DNA from: DATJLQ01 sp035509415
GTDB taxonomy: Bacteria; Pseudomonadota; Alphaproteobacteria; JACZXZ01
Length of the DNA stretch: 64,000 bases
Assembly: GCA_035509415.1 (NCBI GenBank)
Contig: DATJLQ010000096.1
Coordinates: 34,088 to 98,087, forward strand
Direction of reading: 5' to 3'
Each line of letters opens with the position of its first letter. Within the stretch, counting starts at the first letter, position 1. A program made the translations under genes and the position numbers. The notes under the pieces were generated by a model. That model did not search any database and had not been told where the DNA came from. It saw only the letters and a list, made by a program, of their open reading frames with translations. This document shows, piece by piece, positions 18,009 through 25,995 of the stretch.

Positions 18009-19826
18009 TCATGTCCGCCGCCCGCGCGGCACTTTCCCGGAAACGTCGTCGGACGCCGTCTTGGCTCCCCGCATCGTCCCGGTGCGCGCGCGATCGACCT
18101 CGAATGTCGCGGCATCGAGCGCGACGCCGTAATCCGTCGCCGCCGCCTCGACCGTGACGCGGCCCTCGCGCGCATCCTCGACAACCGATTCGACGGCGCG
18201 CTCGAACGGATCGCCGAAACCCCCGCCGCCGCCGAGCTGGAAGCGAATCCGGTCGCCCGGCAGGAAGCGGCGGTAAATGCCATGCTCGATCGTCTTGCCG
18301 TTGAGCCAGAGCCCGCCGCCACGCCCGTTGCGGCCGCCGCAGCGGCCCTGGAGGGGAAAGTCGCCGCTCTCGCCGCGCCCGTTGAGGCGAACCGAGCCTT
18401 CGACGAAATCCTGCGGCCCCTGCGCGCCGCCCAGAATCTCGAATTCGACCGACTGGCCGAGACCGCCGCGCTGCCGGCCCGGTCCGCCCGAATCCGCGAC
18501 CAGCTCCTTCTCGAGAAACCGCACCGGCGCCTCGTTCTCGGTGACCTCGATCGGGATGTTGCGCGTGTTGTTCGGGAAGCACAGGGTCGGATAGCCGTCG
18601 TATTTGTGGCTCGCGCCGAAACCGCCGCTATGCTGTTGGATCGCGAGGAAGGAGCGGCCGTCGCGCCGCCACTTGCCGTGGAGATAAATCTCGTTGGCGG
18701 GACAGCCGCCGTTTGCCGCGAGCACGGCCTCGGGCATCGCCTTCTCGAGCGCGCCGAAGATGATCTCGGGATAGAGGTGGGAGATCATGGTACGGCCCCA
18801 AGTCGCCGCCGGGGGTCGGCAGTTCACGACGGAGCCCAGCGGCGCGACGATCTCGATCGGGCGCATGCAGCCGTCGTTGTTCGGCACCTCCGGATCGAAC
18901 GCAAGCTTGATCGGATAGGCGCTATAGGAGCGCGTCGAGTTGAGGGTACAGTTGATCGCGGCGCCGACCTCGCCCGAGGTGCCCGTGTAGTCGATCGTCA
19001 CGCGGCCGTCCTTGATCGTGACCGCCGCCTTGATGCGGACCTCGTCCGGGCAATGGGGGATGCGCGGCAGCACCACTTCGTTGTGGTAGGTTCCCTCGGG
19101 CAGCCGCCGCAACTTCGCGCGCAGGCTGCTTTCGGTGCGCTCGATGATCTCGCGGCCGAGCTCCTCGAGCCCGTCGAGCTGGTACTCGTCGAGGAGGCGC
19201 AGGAGGCCCTGGGTGCATACATGGTTGGCGACCAGCTGGGCACGCAGGTCGCCCAGCACCTTGTCGGGCACCCGGATGTTCGCCTTCATGAACTCGAAGA
19301 TCGCCCGGTTGAGGCGCCCCGCCTCGTACAGCTTGAGGATCGGGATCTTGAGCCCCTCCTCGTAGATGTTCTTCGACTCGAGCGTCGACATGCGTCCACC
19401 CATGTCGAGATGGTGGACGATGCAGAGCGTGTAACCGACGGCGCGCCCGCCGTGGAAGATCGGCGAGGCGACCGATACGTCGATCAGATGGCCGCTCGCG
19501 AGCCACGGATCGTTCGTGATGAGAACGTCGCCCGGCTCAAGCGTTTCCGGCGGATGCGCCTTGAGGAAGTTGCGCATCACCTCGGGCACGATACCGAGGA
19601 AGCCGGCGGTCGTGACCGTCGAATGGGAAAGCATCCTGCCGTCGCGGTCGAACAGCGCGCAGCAGAAATCGTGATACTCCTTGACCGACGGGGTGTAGGC
19701 CGTGCGCATCAATCCGGTCGCCGCCTCGTCGACGATCGAGATCAGGCGGTTCCAGAGCACTTGGATCGTCACCGCGTCGAGCAGGTTCGAGCGATTGCGC
19801 GATGAGGGAATTGAAACGGCGCTCAT
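18009..19826 (-). CDS. hyuB: Hydantoinase B/oxoprolinase family protein
   Basis: 605 residues, typical for HyuB. Family marks are the N-terminal DAVTIQVLWNRL and TGLMRTAYTPSVKEYHDF, the central NDPWLASGHLIDV, and the C-terminal GGGGGFGDPFERA turn. HyuB and HyuA together form ATP-dependent amidohydrolases (N-methylhydantoinase, 5-oxoprolinase) or ATP-dependent carboxylases such as acetophenone carboxylase. It begins 3 bp after the HyuA stop, with AGG just before the ATG, so the pair is translated together. The substrate is unknown. Confidence 0.9.
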   Translation of the reverse strand: MSAVSIPSSRNRSNLLDAVTIQVLWNRLISIVDEAATGLMRTAYTPSVKEYHDFCCALFDRDGRMLSHSTVTTAGFLGIVPEVMRNFLKAHPPETLEPGDVLITNDPWLASGHLIDVSVASPIFHGGRAVGYTLCIVHHLDMGGRMSTLESKNIYEEGLKIPILKLYEAGRLNRAIFEFMKANIRVPDKVLGDLRAQLVANHVCTQGLLRLLDEYQLDGLEELGREIIERTESSLRAKLRRLPEGTYHNEVVLPRIPHCPDEVRIKAAVTIKDGRVTIDYTGTSGEVGAAINCTLNSTRSYSAYPIKLAFDPEVPNNDGCMRPIEIVAPLGSVVNCRPPAATWGRTMISHLYPEIIFGALEKAMPEAVLAANGGCPANEIYLHGKWRRDGRSFLAIQQHSGGFGASHKYDGYPTLCFPNNTRNIPIEVTENEAPVRFLEKELVADSGGPGRQRGGLGQSVEFEILGGAQGPQDFVEGSVRLNGRGESGDFPLQGRCGGRNGRGGGLWLNGKTIEHGIYRRFLPGDRIRFQLGGGGGFGDPFERAVESVVEDAREGRVTVEAAATDYGVALDAATFEVDRARTGTMRGAKTASDDVSGKVPRGRRT

Positions 19827-19829
19827 CCT

Positions 19830-21971
19830 TCAGTTCTCCACGACGGTCGCTTCGGGACCCAACGCCCCCTTACCGGCGGGCAAACCCGGCCGGACCTCAA
19901 CGTCGAGGCAGCCATAGGCATCGACCACGACGCGGTCGCCGATACCGATGATGGTCGTCGATTCGCGCTCCTCGATCACCGCCGGACCGACCAAGATCTG
20001 GCCGACCTGAAGGGACGACCGCTCGAACACGGGTGCGCGCCGGAACGCCGCGCTGCCGACGACGTAGATGTCCCGGAATGCCTTGGGCGCCGCGTCGGTC
20101 ATGGCGGCCGGCCGCGAGATGGCTGGCGCGCGCACGCGTCGCTGGAGCTGGATCCGGGCGGTTGCGACCTCGATCGAGTTTTCCTCGTCGACCTTGCCGT
20201 AGAGCGTCGCATAAAGCTCGAGGAAGGCTGCGCTCCACGCCGCAACCGCAGTCTCGGCCTGGATCGGCCGCTCGATCGGAATTTCCAGCGAATAATCCTG
20301 TCCCGCGTAGCGCAAGTCGAGGAAGCGCATGTACTGCGCCTCGGAGAGTTCGGGCAGGAGTGCTGCGGCATCGCGCTCGATCTCCTCGAAGATCGTTTCC
20401 AGCGCCTCGAGATCGACGGTCGTGAGCAACGCGCCCACCGTGCGGCTGCGCTCGATCGCCATCGGCGCCGCGAGCAGGCCGAGAGACGACATGACGCCCG
20501 AGAATGGCGGGATCACGACGCGTCCGATTCCGAGCTTGCGCGCGAGCTCGACCGCGTGCACCGGGCCCGCGCCGCCCGAGGCGACCAGGGCGAGATCGCC
20601 GCTCGATTTCCCCTTGTCGGTGACGTAGATGCGCGCCGCCGCCGCCATGGTTTCGCTCACCAGGCCGAAGATGCCTGCGGCTGCGGCGGCGATATCGAGT
20701 CCGGTCGGGACGGCGATCTTGGTCTTGATCGCGCGCTCGGCGGCGGCGCGATCGAGCGGCATCTCGCCGCCGAGAAAATAATCCGGATTGAGATAACCGA
20801 GCACGAGATCGGCGTCGGTCACGGTCGGATCCTTACCGCCGAGCCCGTAGCATGCCGGCCCCGGATCCGAGGCGGCGCTATTGGGCCCGACCTGCAGCAG
20901 ATCGAGATCGTTCACGCGCGCGATGCTGCCGCCGCCGGCGCCGATTTCGAGCAGATCGTAAACCGGGAGCGAGACCGGATATCCGCTGCCGGCCTTGAAT
21001 CGGTGCACGCGGCCGACCTCGAACGAGCGCGTGCGCGCGGCGTGACCGTTCTCGATGATGCAGAGCTTCGCCGTCGTGCCGCCCATGTCGAAGGCGAGCA
21101 TGGTGTCGAGGCCGATCAGGCGGCCGAAGAAGCCGACCGCCTCGACGCCCGCGGCCGGTCCGGATTCGAGGATCTGGACCGGGAAACGCTTTGCGGTGTC
21201 GACCGTCGCGGTGCCGCCGTTGGACAGCATGAGGAACAGACTGCGTGCGAAGCCGCGCTTTTTGAGGCCCTCGTCGAGCCGCTCGATATAGGCGCTCGCG
21301 GTGCGCTTCACGTAAGCGTCGATCACCGTGGTCGAGGTGCGCTCGAATTCCTTGGGCTCCGGCAAGACCTCGTGGGAAAGCGAGAGATCGACGCCCGGGA
21401 GTTCGGCGGCCAGGATTTCGGCAGCGCGCTTCTCGTTCGCAGGATTCCGATAGGAATGGAGGAAGCAAATCGCGACCGCCTCGACCCCCTCGCGCCGGAA
21501 CAGGGCCGCCGCTTCTTTCAGCTCCTGCTCATTCACCGCCTCGGTCACGCTGCCGTCGGAGAGGGTGCGCTCGGATATGCCGACCCTCAGCCGGCGCGGC
21601 ACGAGCGGCGGCGGGAACCGGATGAACATGTCGAAGACGGTGTATCGAACCTCGCGCCCGATCTCGAGGATATCGCGGAAGCCCTTGGTGGTGATCAGCC
21701 CGGTACGGCTGCCCTTGCCCTCGAGGATCACGTTGGTCACGAGAGTGGTCGCGTGGATGATGTCGTTGGTCGTAGGCAGGAGATCGGGCAAGGCCTCGGC
21801 GAGCCGCTTGAGGCCGGCATAGACCGCCAAATCCGGCCGCTCGGGCGTGGTGAGCGTCTTTTCGATCCGAATCCGGCCGCTCGACTGGTCGGTCACCGTG
21901 AAGTCGGTGAACGTCCCGCCGATGTCGATGCCGATACGATATTTGCCGCTTGCCACCCGCGCATCCAACAT
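19830..21971 (-). CDS. hyuA: Hydantoinase A/oxoprolinase family protein
   Basis: 713 residues from ATG 21971; this start places the ATP-binding GIDIGGTFTDF at residue 13, as usual. A longer start at ATG 22001 would add ten residues encoded inside the operator repeats; neither has a recognisable ribosome site, so the mRNA may be nearly leaderless. Other marks are ITTKGFRDILEIGRE, ERTSTTVIDAYV, LSNGGTATVD and AFDMGGTTAKL, as in the actin-like ATPase fold of HyuA. It should activate a lactam, hydantoin or carboxyl substrate with ATP for HyuB. It is first gene of a six-gene operon with a complete ABC importer. Confidence 0.88.
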   Translation of the reverse strand: MLDARVASGKYRIGIDIGGTFTDFTVTDQSSGRIRIEKTLTTPERPDLAVYAGLKRLAEALPDLLPTTNDIIHATTLVTNVILEGKGSRTGLITTKGFRDILEIGREVRYTVFDMFIRFPPPLVPRRLRVGISERTLSDGSVTEAVNEQELKEAAALFRREGVEAVAICFLHSYRNPANEKRAAEILAAELPGVDLSLSHEVLPEPKEFERTSTTVIDAYVKRTASAYIERLDEGLKKRGFARSLFLMLSNGGTATVDTAKRFPVQILESGPAAGVEAVGFFGRLIGLDTMLAFDMGGTTAKLCIIENGHAARTRSFEVGRVHRFKAGSGYPVSLPVYDLLEIGAGGGSIARVNDLDLLQVGPNSAASDPGPACYGLGGKDPTVTDADLVLGYLNPDYFLGGEMPLDRAAAERAIKTKIAVPTGLDIAAAAAGIFGLVSETMAAAARIYVTDKGKSSGDLALVASGGAGPVHAVELARKLGIGRVVIPPFSGVMSSLGLLAAPMAIERSRTVGALLTTVDLEALETIFEEIERDAAALLPELSEAQYMRFLDLRYAGQDYSLEIPIERPIQAETAVAAWSAAFLELYATLYGKVDEENSIEVATARIQLQRRVRAPAISRPAAMTDAAPKAFRDIYVVGSAAFRRAPVFERSSLQVGQILVGPAVIEERESTTIIGIGDRVVVDAYGCLDVEVRPGLPAGKGALGPEATVVEN

Positions 21972-21998
21972 GTTCAATATTGTTGAACAGCACTGTTC
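21971..21998. promoter_or_regulatory. Overlapping inverted repeats in the hyuA / Rieske divergent promoter region
   Basis: TGTTCAA (21971-21977) and TTGAACA (21983-21989) flank TATTG. GAACAG (21985-21990) and CTGTTC (21993-21998) flank CA. The element directly abuts the hyuA start and lies about 90 bases ahead of the Rieske oxygenase gene, so one regulator could control both directions. No regulator gene is next to it; the IclR-TAXI protein at 12069 is the nearest candidate. Confidence 0.6.
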
Positions 21999-22083
21999 CA
22001 TAAGCCAGGATGGGACGCAAGCGCGAATCGCGCCATGTCGGAACCGCCGGCGGCCGGCACGGCGCGTGGAAGGAGGGGCGCAC

Positions 22084-23355
22084 ATGACGCTCGTCAATGA
22101 CCCGGGATTCACGGTCGACTGGCCGCGCGACGATTATTCGCGCATTCCCTACTGGCTGTTCCACGATCCCAAGGTCTACGAACTGGAGCGCGCGCGCATC
22201 TTCCGCGGCCCGGTATGGAATTATCTTGGGCTCGAGGCGGAGATCCCGAAGCCCGACGATTTCCGCACCACCTTCGTGGGCGACATTCCGGTCGTCGTCG
22301 CTCGCGCCGGCGACGGCACGGTCCACGCGTTCGTCAACCGCTGCGCCCACCGCGGCGCCCAGATCGTCCGCACGACGCACGGCAGCGCCAAGGATTTCGT
22401 CTGCATTTATCATCGCTGGTGCTATTCGCTCGAAGGCGATCTCATCGGCATCCCGTTCAAGCGCGGCCTCAAGGGCCAGGGCGGCATGGCCGATTTCGAC
22501 ATGGCGGCGAACGGCCCCGAGAAGCTGCGCGTGGCGAGCCTGAGCGGCATGATATTCGGCACTTTCTCCGCCCATACCGAGCCGCTGGAGGGTTACCTGG
22601 GCGCCTTCGGTTGCGGCCTGATCGAGCGCCTGCTGGGGAAGCCGATCCGCATCTATGGCTACCAGCGCCAGGTGATTCACGCGAACTGGAAATTCTACGC
22701 GGAGAACTTGCGCGATACCTACCATGCGAGCCTGCTGCACACCTTCCTGTCGTCCTACGGCATCGATCGGGCGACCCAGAAAGGGGGCGTCAAGATGGAC
22801 GGCCGCCACCGCCACAGCATGAATTATGCCTTCGCGGCGACCGACGGCCAGGATGAGGCGCGCGCCGCCTATGCCGGCAATTCGGGCGTCTCTCTCGATC
22901 GGCTCAAGCTGCGCGACGGCTCCCTGATGCGCTACGTGCCGGAGTTCGAGGACGGCATGAACCTCGCGACCCCGACATTCTTCCCCAATGTCCTGCTGAT
23001 CCAGGTCAACAACGTCCTCTCGACGCGCCAGATCCGGCCGAAGGGCAAGGACGCGTTCGAGGTGTTCCAGACCCTGTTCGGCTATGCCGACGACGACGAG
23101 GCCATGACGCGCCATCGCCTGAAGCAGTCGAACCTGGTTGGGCCGGCGGGCTATGTCTCGATGGAGGACGGCGAGGCGATCGAGCTCGCCCACCGCGCGA
23201 GCGCCTCCTCGCAGGGCTTTACCTCCGTGATCGAGATGGGAGGGCGCGGGCCGATCCGCGACCTCGAGCACCGGGTTACCGACGTGCCGGTGCGCGGCTT
23301 CTGGTCTTATTGGTCGGAGCTCATGGGCGTCGAGCCCGTTTGCGGGGTGCGATGA
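22084..23355 (+). CDS. Rieske non-heme iron oxygenase, large (alpha) subunit
   Basis: 423 residues from ATG 22084 with GGAGGGG upstream. The Rieske [2Fe-2S] site is canonical: C87-x-H89 and C107-x2-H110. The catalytic iron site follows as ENLRDTYHASLLH, giving two histidines and probably an acidic ligand further on. Length and spacing fit ring-hydroxylating oxygenases of the anthranilate/salicylate/terephthalate type. The small subunit is encoded next with an ATGA overlap. No ferredoxin or reductase gene is adjacent, so electrons must come from components elsewhere. Cotranscription with HyuB/HyuA suggests a nitrogen-containing aromatic substrate. Confidence 0.92.
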   Translation: MTLVNDPGFTVDWPRDDYSRIPYWLFHDPKVYELERARIFRGPVWNYLGLEAEIPKPDDFRTTFVGDIPVVVARAGDGTVHAFVNRCAHRGAQIVRTTHGSAKDFVCIYHRWCYSLEGDLIGIPFKRGLKGQGGMADFDMAANGPEKLRVASLSGMIFGTFSAHTEPLEGYLGAFGCGLIERLLGKPIRIYGYQRQVIHANWKFYAENLRDTYHASLLHTFLSSYGIDRATQKGGVKMDGRHRHSMNYAFAATDGQDEARAAYAGNSGVSLDRLKLRDGSLMRYVPEFEDGMNLATPTFFPNVLLIQVNNVLSTRQIRPKGKDAFEVFQTLFGYADDDEAMTRHRLKQSNLVGPAGYVSMEDGEAIELAHRASASSQGFTSVIEMGGRGPIRDLEHRVTDVPVRGFWSYWSELMGVEPVCGVR

Positions 23356-23819
23356 GCCGGCGCGAGGCGGTGCGCGATCTGGTCGTCGAATATGGCGCGC
23401 TCATCGACGCGGACCGTCTCGAGGATTGGGTCGAGCTCTTCGCTTCCGACTGCCGGTACAGCGTCATCAGTGCGGAAAATCTGGCGCAAGATCTGCCGCA
23501 AACGCTCATGGCGTGCGACAGCAAGGACATGCTGCGCGATCGGGTGACCGCGTACCGGGAAGTGAACGAATACAATTTCCACAGCGACCGCCACGTAATC
23601 GGCGGCGTGCGCTTCCGCGACGAGAGCACGGGCGGTCCCTGGCGCATCGAGGCGAACTACAGCCTGTTCCAGACCGACGTGGAGGGAGTCACGCGCTTGT
23701 TTCTCGTCGGTCAGTACGACATGTCGGTCGTGTTCGAGGACGAGCGGCCGCGCTTTGCCGATGTGCGCGTGGTGGTCGACACTGCCTCGATCCCGACCCT
23801 CCTCGCGACACCGATATAA
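23352..23819 (+). CDS. Ring-hydroxylating oxygenase small (beta) subunit
   Basis: 155 residues from ATG 23352, overlapping the large-subunit stop. It has the NTF2-like/SnoaL fold sequence pattern of beta subunits (EYGALIDADRLEDWVELFASDCRYSV, DRVTAYREVNEYNFHSDRH, RIEANYSLFQT). It is structural rather than catalytic in this enzyme class. A gap of 91 bp to the next gene holds nothing recognisable. Confidence 0.9.
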   Translation: MSRREAVRDLVVEYGALIDADRLEDWVELFASDCRYSVISAENLAQDLPQTLMACDSKDMLRDRVTAYREVNEYNFHSDRHVIGGVRFRDESTGGPWRIEANYSLFQTDVEGVTRLFLVGQYDMSVVFEDERPRFADVRVVVDTASIPTLLATPI

Positions 23820-23910
23820 GTGTCCACGACGACGGCGCTTCTCTCGAGACGGTTCTCGATCCGCGCCCAACCTGCCTAGGCCTCGACGACGCACCCCTCT
23901 TGGAAACCTC

Positions 23911-25986
23911 ATGACTTCTGGACGCACCCTGGACAATCCTCGACAGCCGAGCGAGCGCGCGGTCGATCCCGTGACGCTTCAGGTCTTTCAACAGCGCTTG
24001 ATCGGCATCGTGCGCGAGATGCGCGCGACCATGGTCCATTCCGCCTTCTCGGCCGCGATTTGCGAGCTGTTCGATCTCTCCTGCGCGCTCTTGAGCGCGC
24101 GCGGCGAGTTGATCGTCCAGTCCGAGGACAACCCGCAGCACATTTTCCCGCTCCTCTGGTCGGCCCAGGAAGTGATGCGCCGCTACGGCAACGACATACG
24201 GCCCGACGACGTTTTCCTCCACAACGACCCCTACGAGGGCGGAACACACCTCAACGACATCGCGATCATCGTACCCTTTTTCGTCGACGGCCAGCTCGTT
24301 GCATTCCCGGTTGTGCGCGCTCATTGGGAGGATGTCGGCGGCTCGACGCACGGCAGCATATCGGGCCAGAACCGCGAGATCTTCCAGGAAGGCCTGCGCA
24401 TCCCGCTCACGCGCCTCAAGGCGAACTCGCCCGAGTTCGAGGCGTTCATGGCGCTGCTGTTCTCGAACATGCGCATTCCCAACGAGCGCCGCGGCGATTT
24501 CGACGCCATGATGGGGACTTCCGAGATCGGGCGGCGCCGGCTCGCCGAGGTCGTGGACCGCTATGGCGTGGGCCAGGTGCTGCGCTTCATGGACCGACTC
24601 CTCGACCAGGAGGAGACGCGCATGAGGGCAAAATTGAGGGCGCTTCCCGAGGGCGCTTTCACGTTCGAGAACTATCTCGATCCTCGGCCCGATCTCGGCG
24701 TGGCCCAGAAGATCGCCGTGCGCGTCGCGATCGCGGACGGCCGCATCGAGGTTTCGTTCGACGGCTCGAGTCCCCAGATCGACGGACCCTTCAATATCGG
24801 CCCCTCGGGCGCGCCGACCGGCGTCTTTATCATCGCGAAGTCGCTGCTCGACCCGAAAGGACCGGTCAATTCCGGGAGCTTCCGGCCCATTTCGGTCGAC
24901 GCGCCGGCGGGCTCGTTCGTCAATGCCGTCTACCCCGCTGCGGTGGGCGCCATGGGCGACGTCCGGCGGTCCTTGGAAAGCACCGTCATGGCGGCCCTGG
25001 CATCGGTCCTGCCCGACCGCGTCACCGGCGACACGAAGGGCACGTCGAACCAGCTTTTGATCGGCGGACGCCGGCCTGGCACCGGCCATGCCTGGCTTCT
25101 TTACGAGGCGCCTGCCGGCGGTACCGGCGGCTTCGAGGGCGGCGACGGCAATTCCACCTTGCGCACATTTGCCGAGGGCGACTTCAGCGCGGTCCAGCCG
25201 GTCGAGGCGATCGAGCAGAAATTTCCGCTGCGCGTCGAGGAAGTGTGTCTGCGCGCCGATTCCGCGGGCGACGGCAAATATCGCGGCGGTCTCGGCATGC
25301 GTCGCGTGATCCGCCTTCTGGTCGAGAGCGCGTCCCTGTCGAGCGTGTCGGACAAGAACGTGGTCCCGCCTTATGGACTTTTCGGCGGCACCGGTGGTGC
25401 CCAGAACAAAATCTCGGTCGAGCGCGGCGGCAAATCGATCGCACCGTCGCGGGCGCCGGGCAAGATCTCCAACTTCCACCTGCGCAAGGACGACCGCGTC
25501 ATCTTCGAGTCGAGCGGCGGCGGCGGCTATGGCGATCCGCTCGATCGCGATCCGGACGACGTCGCGCGCGACGTGAGCCTGGGATACGTCTCCGCGTCGC
25601 GGGCGCGCCAGGTCTATGGCGTCGTCGTGAGCCGCGGCAAAGCATCGGCCGCGAAGACCGGCGTCCGGCGCCGCGCGCTTCTGAACGCGCGCGTGACTTT
25701 ATCGGTTGCGCTCGGCGAGGTACCGGCAAATGCGCTCAAGCTGCCGACCGCGCTTGTCCATCCCGCGACTGCGCGCAAGGCAAACTTGCGCGCGGGCCAG
25801 ATCGGCGAACTCCTTTCGGCGCGCAAGCCCGCCGCTCCCATTCGGATCGTGATCGCGACATCGGCCGGGCTCGCGCGCGGCAAGATCGTCGTCGCGAGGA
25901 GCGCGGCGCGCTTTCACGGATGGGCATCGGGCCACGGCGTGCGGTTGCGCGCGCTGCCGCGGCACGTCGATGCGTTTCAGGAGTGA
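23911..25986 (+). CDS. hyuB: Hydantoinase B/oxoprolinase family protein with C-terminal extension
   Basis: 691 residues from ATG 23911, about 85 longer than the HyuB at 18009-19826. The core shows PVTLQVFQQRLIGIV, SAAICELFDLSCAL, NDPYEGGTHLNDI and the terminal GGGGYGDPLDRD. After that the chain continues with about 120 residues containing a short second globular segment (LPTALVHPATARKANLRAG to RFHGWASGHG) that I do not recognise. It acts with the HyuA encoded 9 bp downstream. Placement behind the Rieske oxygenase suggests ATP-dependent opening or carboxylation of an oxygenated ring product. Confidence 0.88.
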   Translation: MTSGRTLDNPRQPSERAVDPVTLQVFQQRLIGIVREMRATMVHSAFSAAICELFDLSCALLSARGELIVQSEDNPQHIFPLLWSAQEVMRRYGNDIRPDDVFLHNDPYEGGTHLNDIAIIVPFFVDGQLVAFPVVRAHWEDVGGSTHGSISGQNREIFQEGLRIPLTRLKANSPEFEAFMALLFSNMRIPNERRGDFDAMMGTSEIGRRRLAEVVDRYGVGQVLRFMDRLLDQEETRMRAKLRALPEGAFTFENYLDPRPDLGVAQKIAVRVAIADGRIEVSFDGSSPQIDGPFNIGPSGAPTGVFIIAKSLLDPKGPVNSGSFRPISVDAPAGSFVNAVYPAAVGAMGDVRRSLESTVMAALASVLPDRVTGDTKGTSNQLLIGGRRPGTGHAWLLYEAPAGGTGGFEGGDGNSTLRTFAEGDFSAVQPVEAIEQKFPLRVEEVCLRADSAGDGKYRGGLGMRRVIRLLVESASLSSVSDKNVVPPYGLFGGTGGAQNKISVERGGKSIAPSRAPGKISNFHLRKDDRVIFESSGGGGYGDPLDRDPDDVARDVSLGYVSASRARQVYGVVVSRGKASAAKTGVRRRALLNARVTLSVALGEVPANALKLPTALVHPATARKANLRAGQIGELLSARKPAAPIRIVIATSAGLARGKIVVARSAARFHGWASGHGVRLRALPRHVDAFQE

Positions 25987-25995
25987 TCGCGCGCC

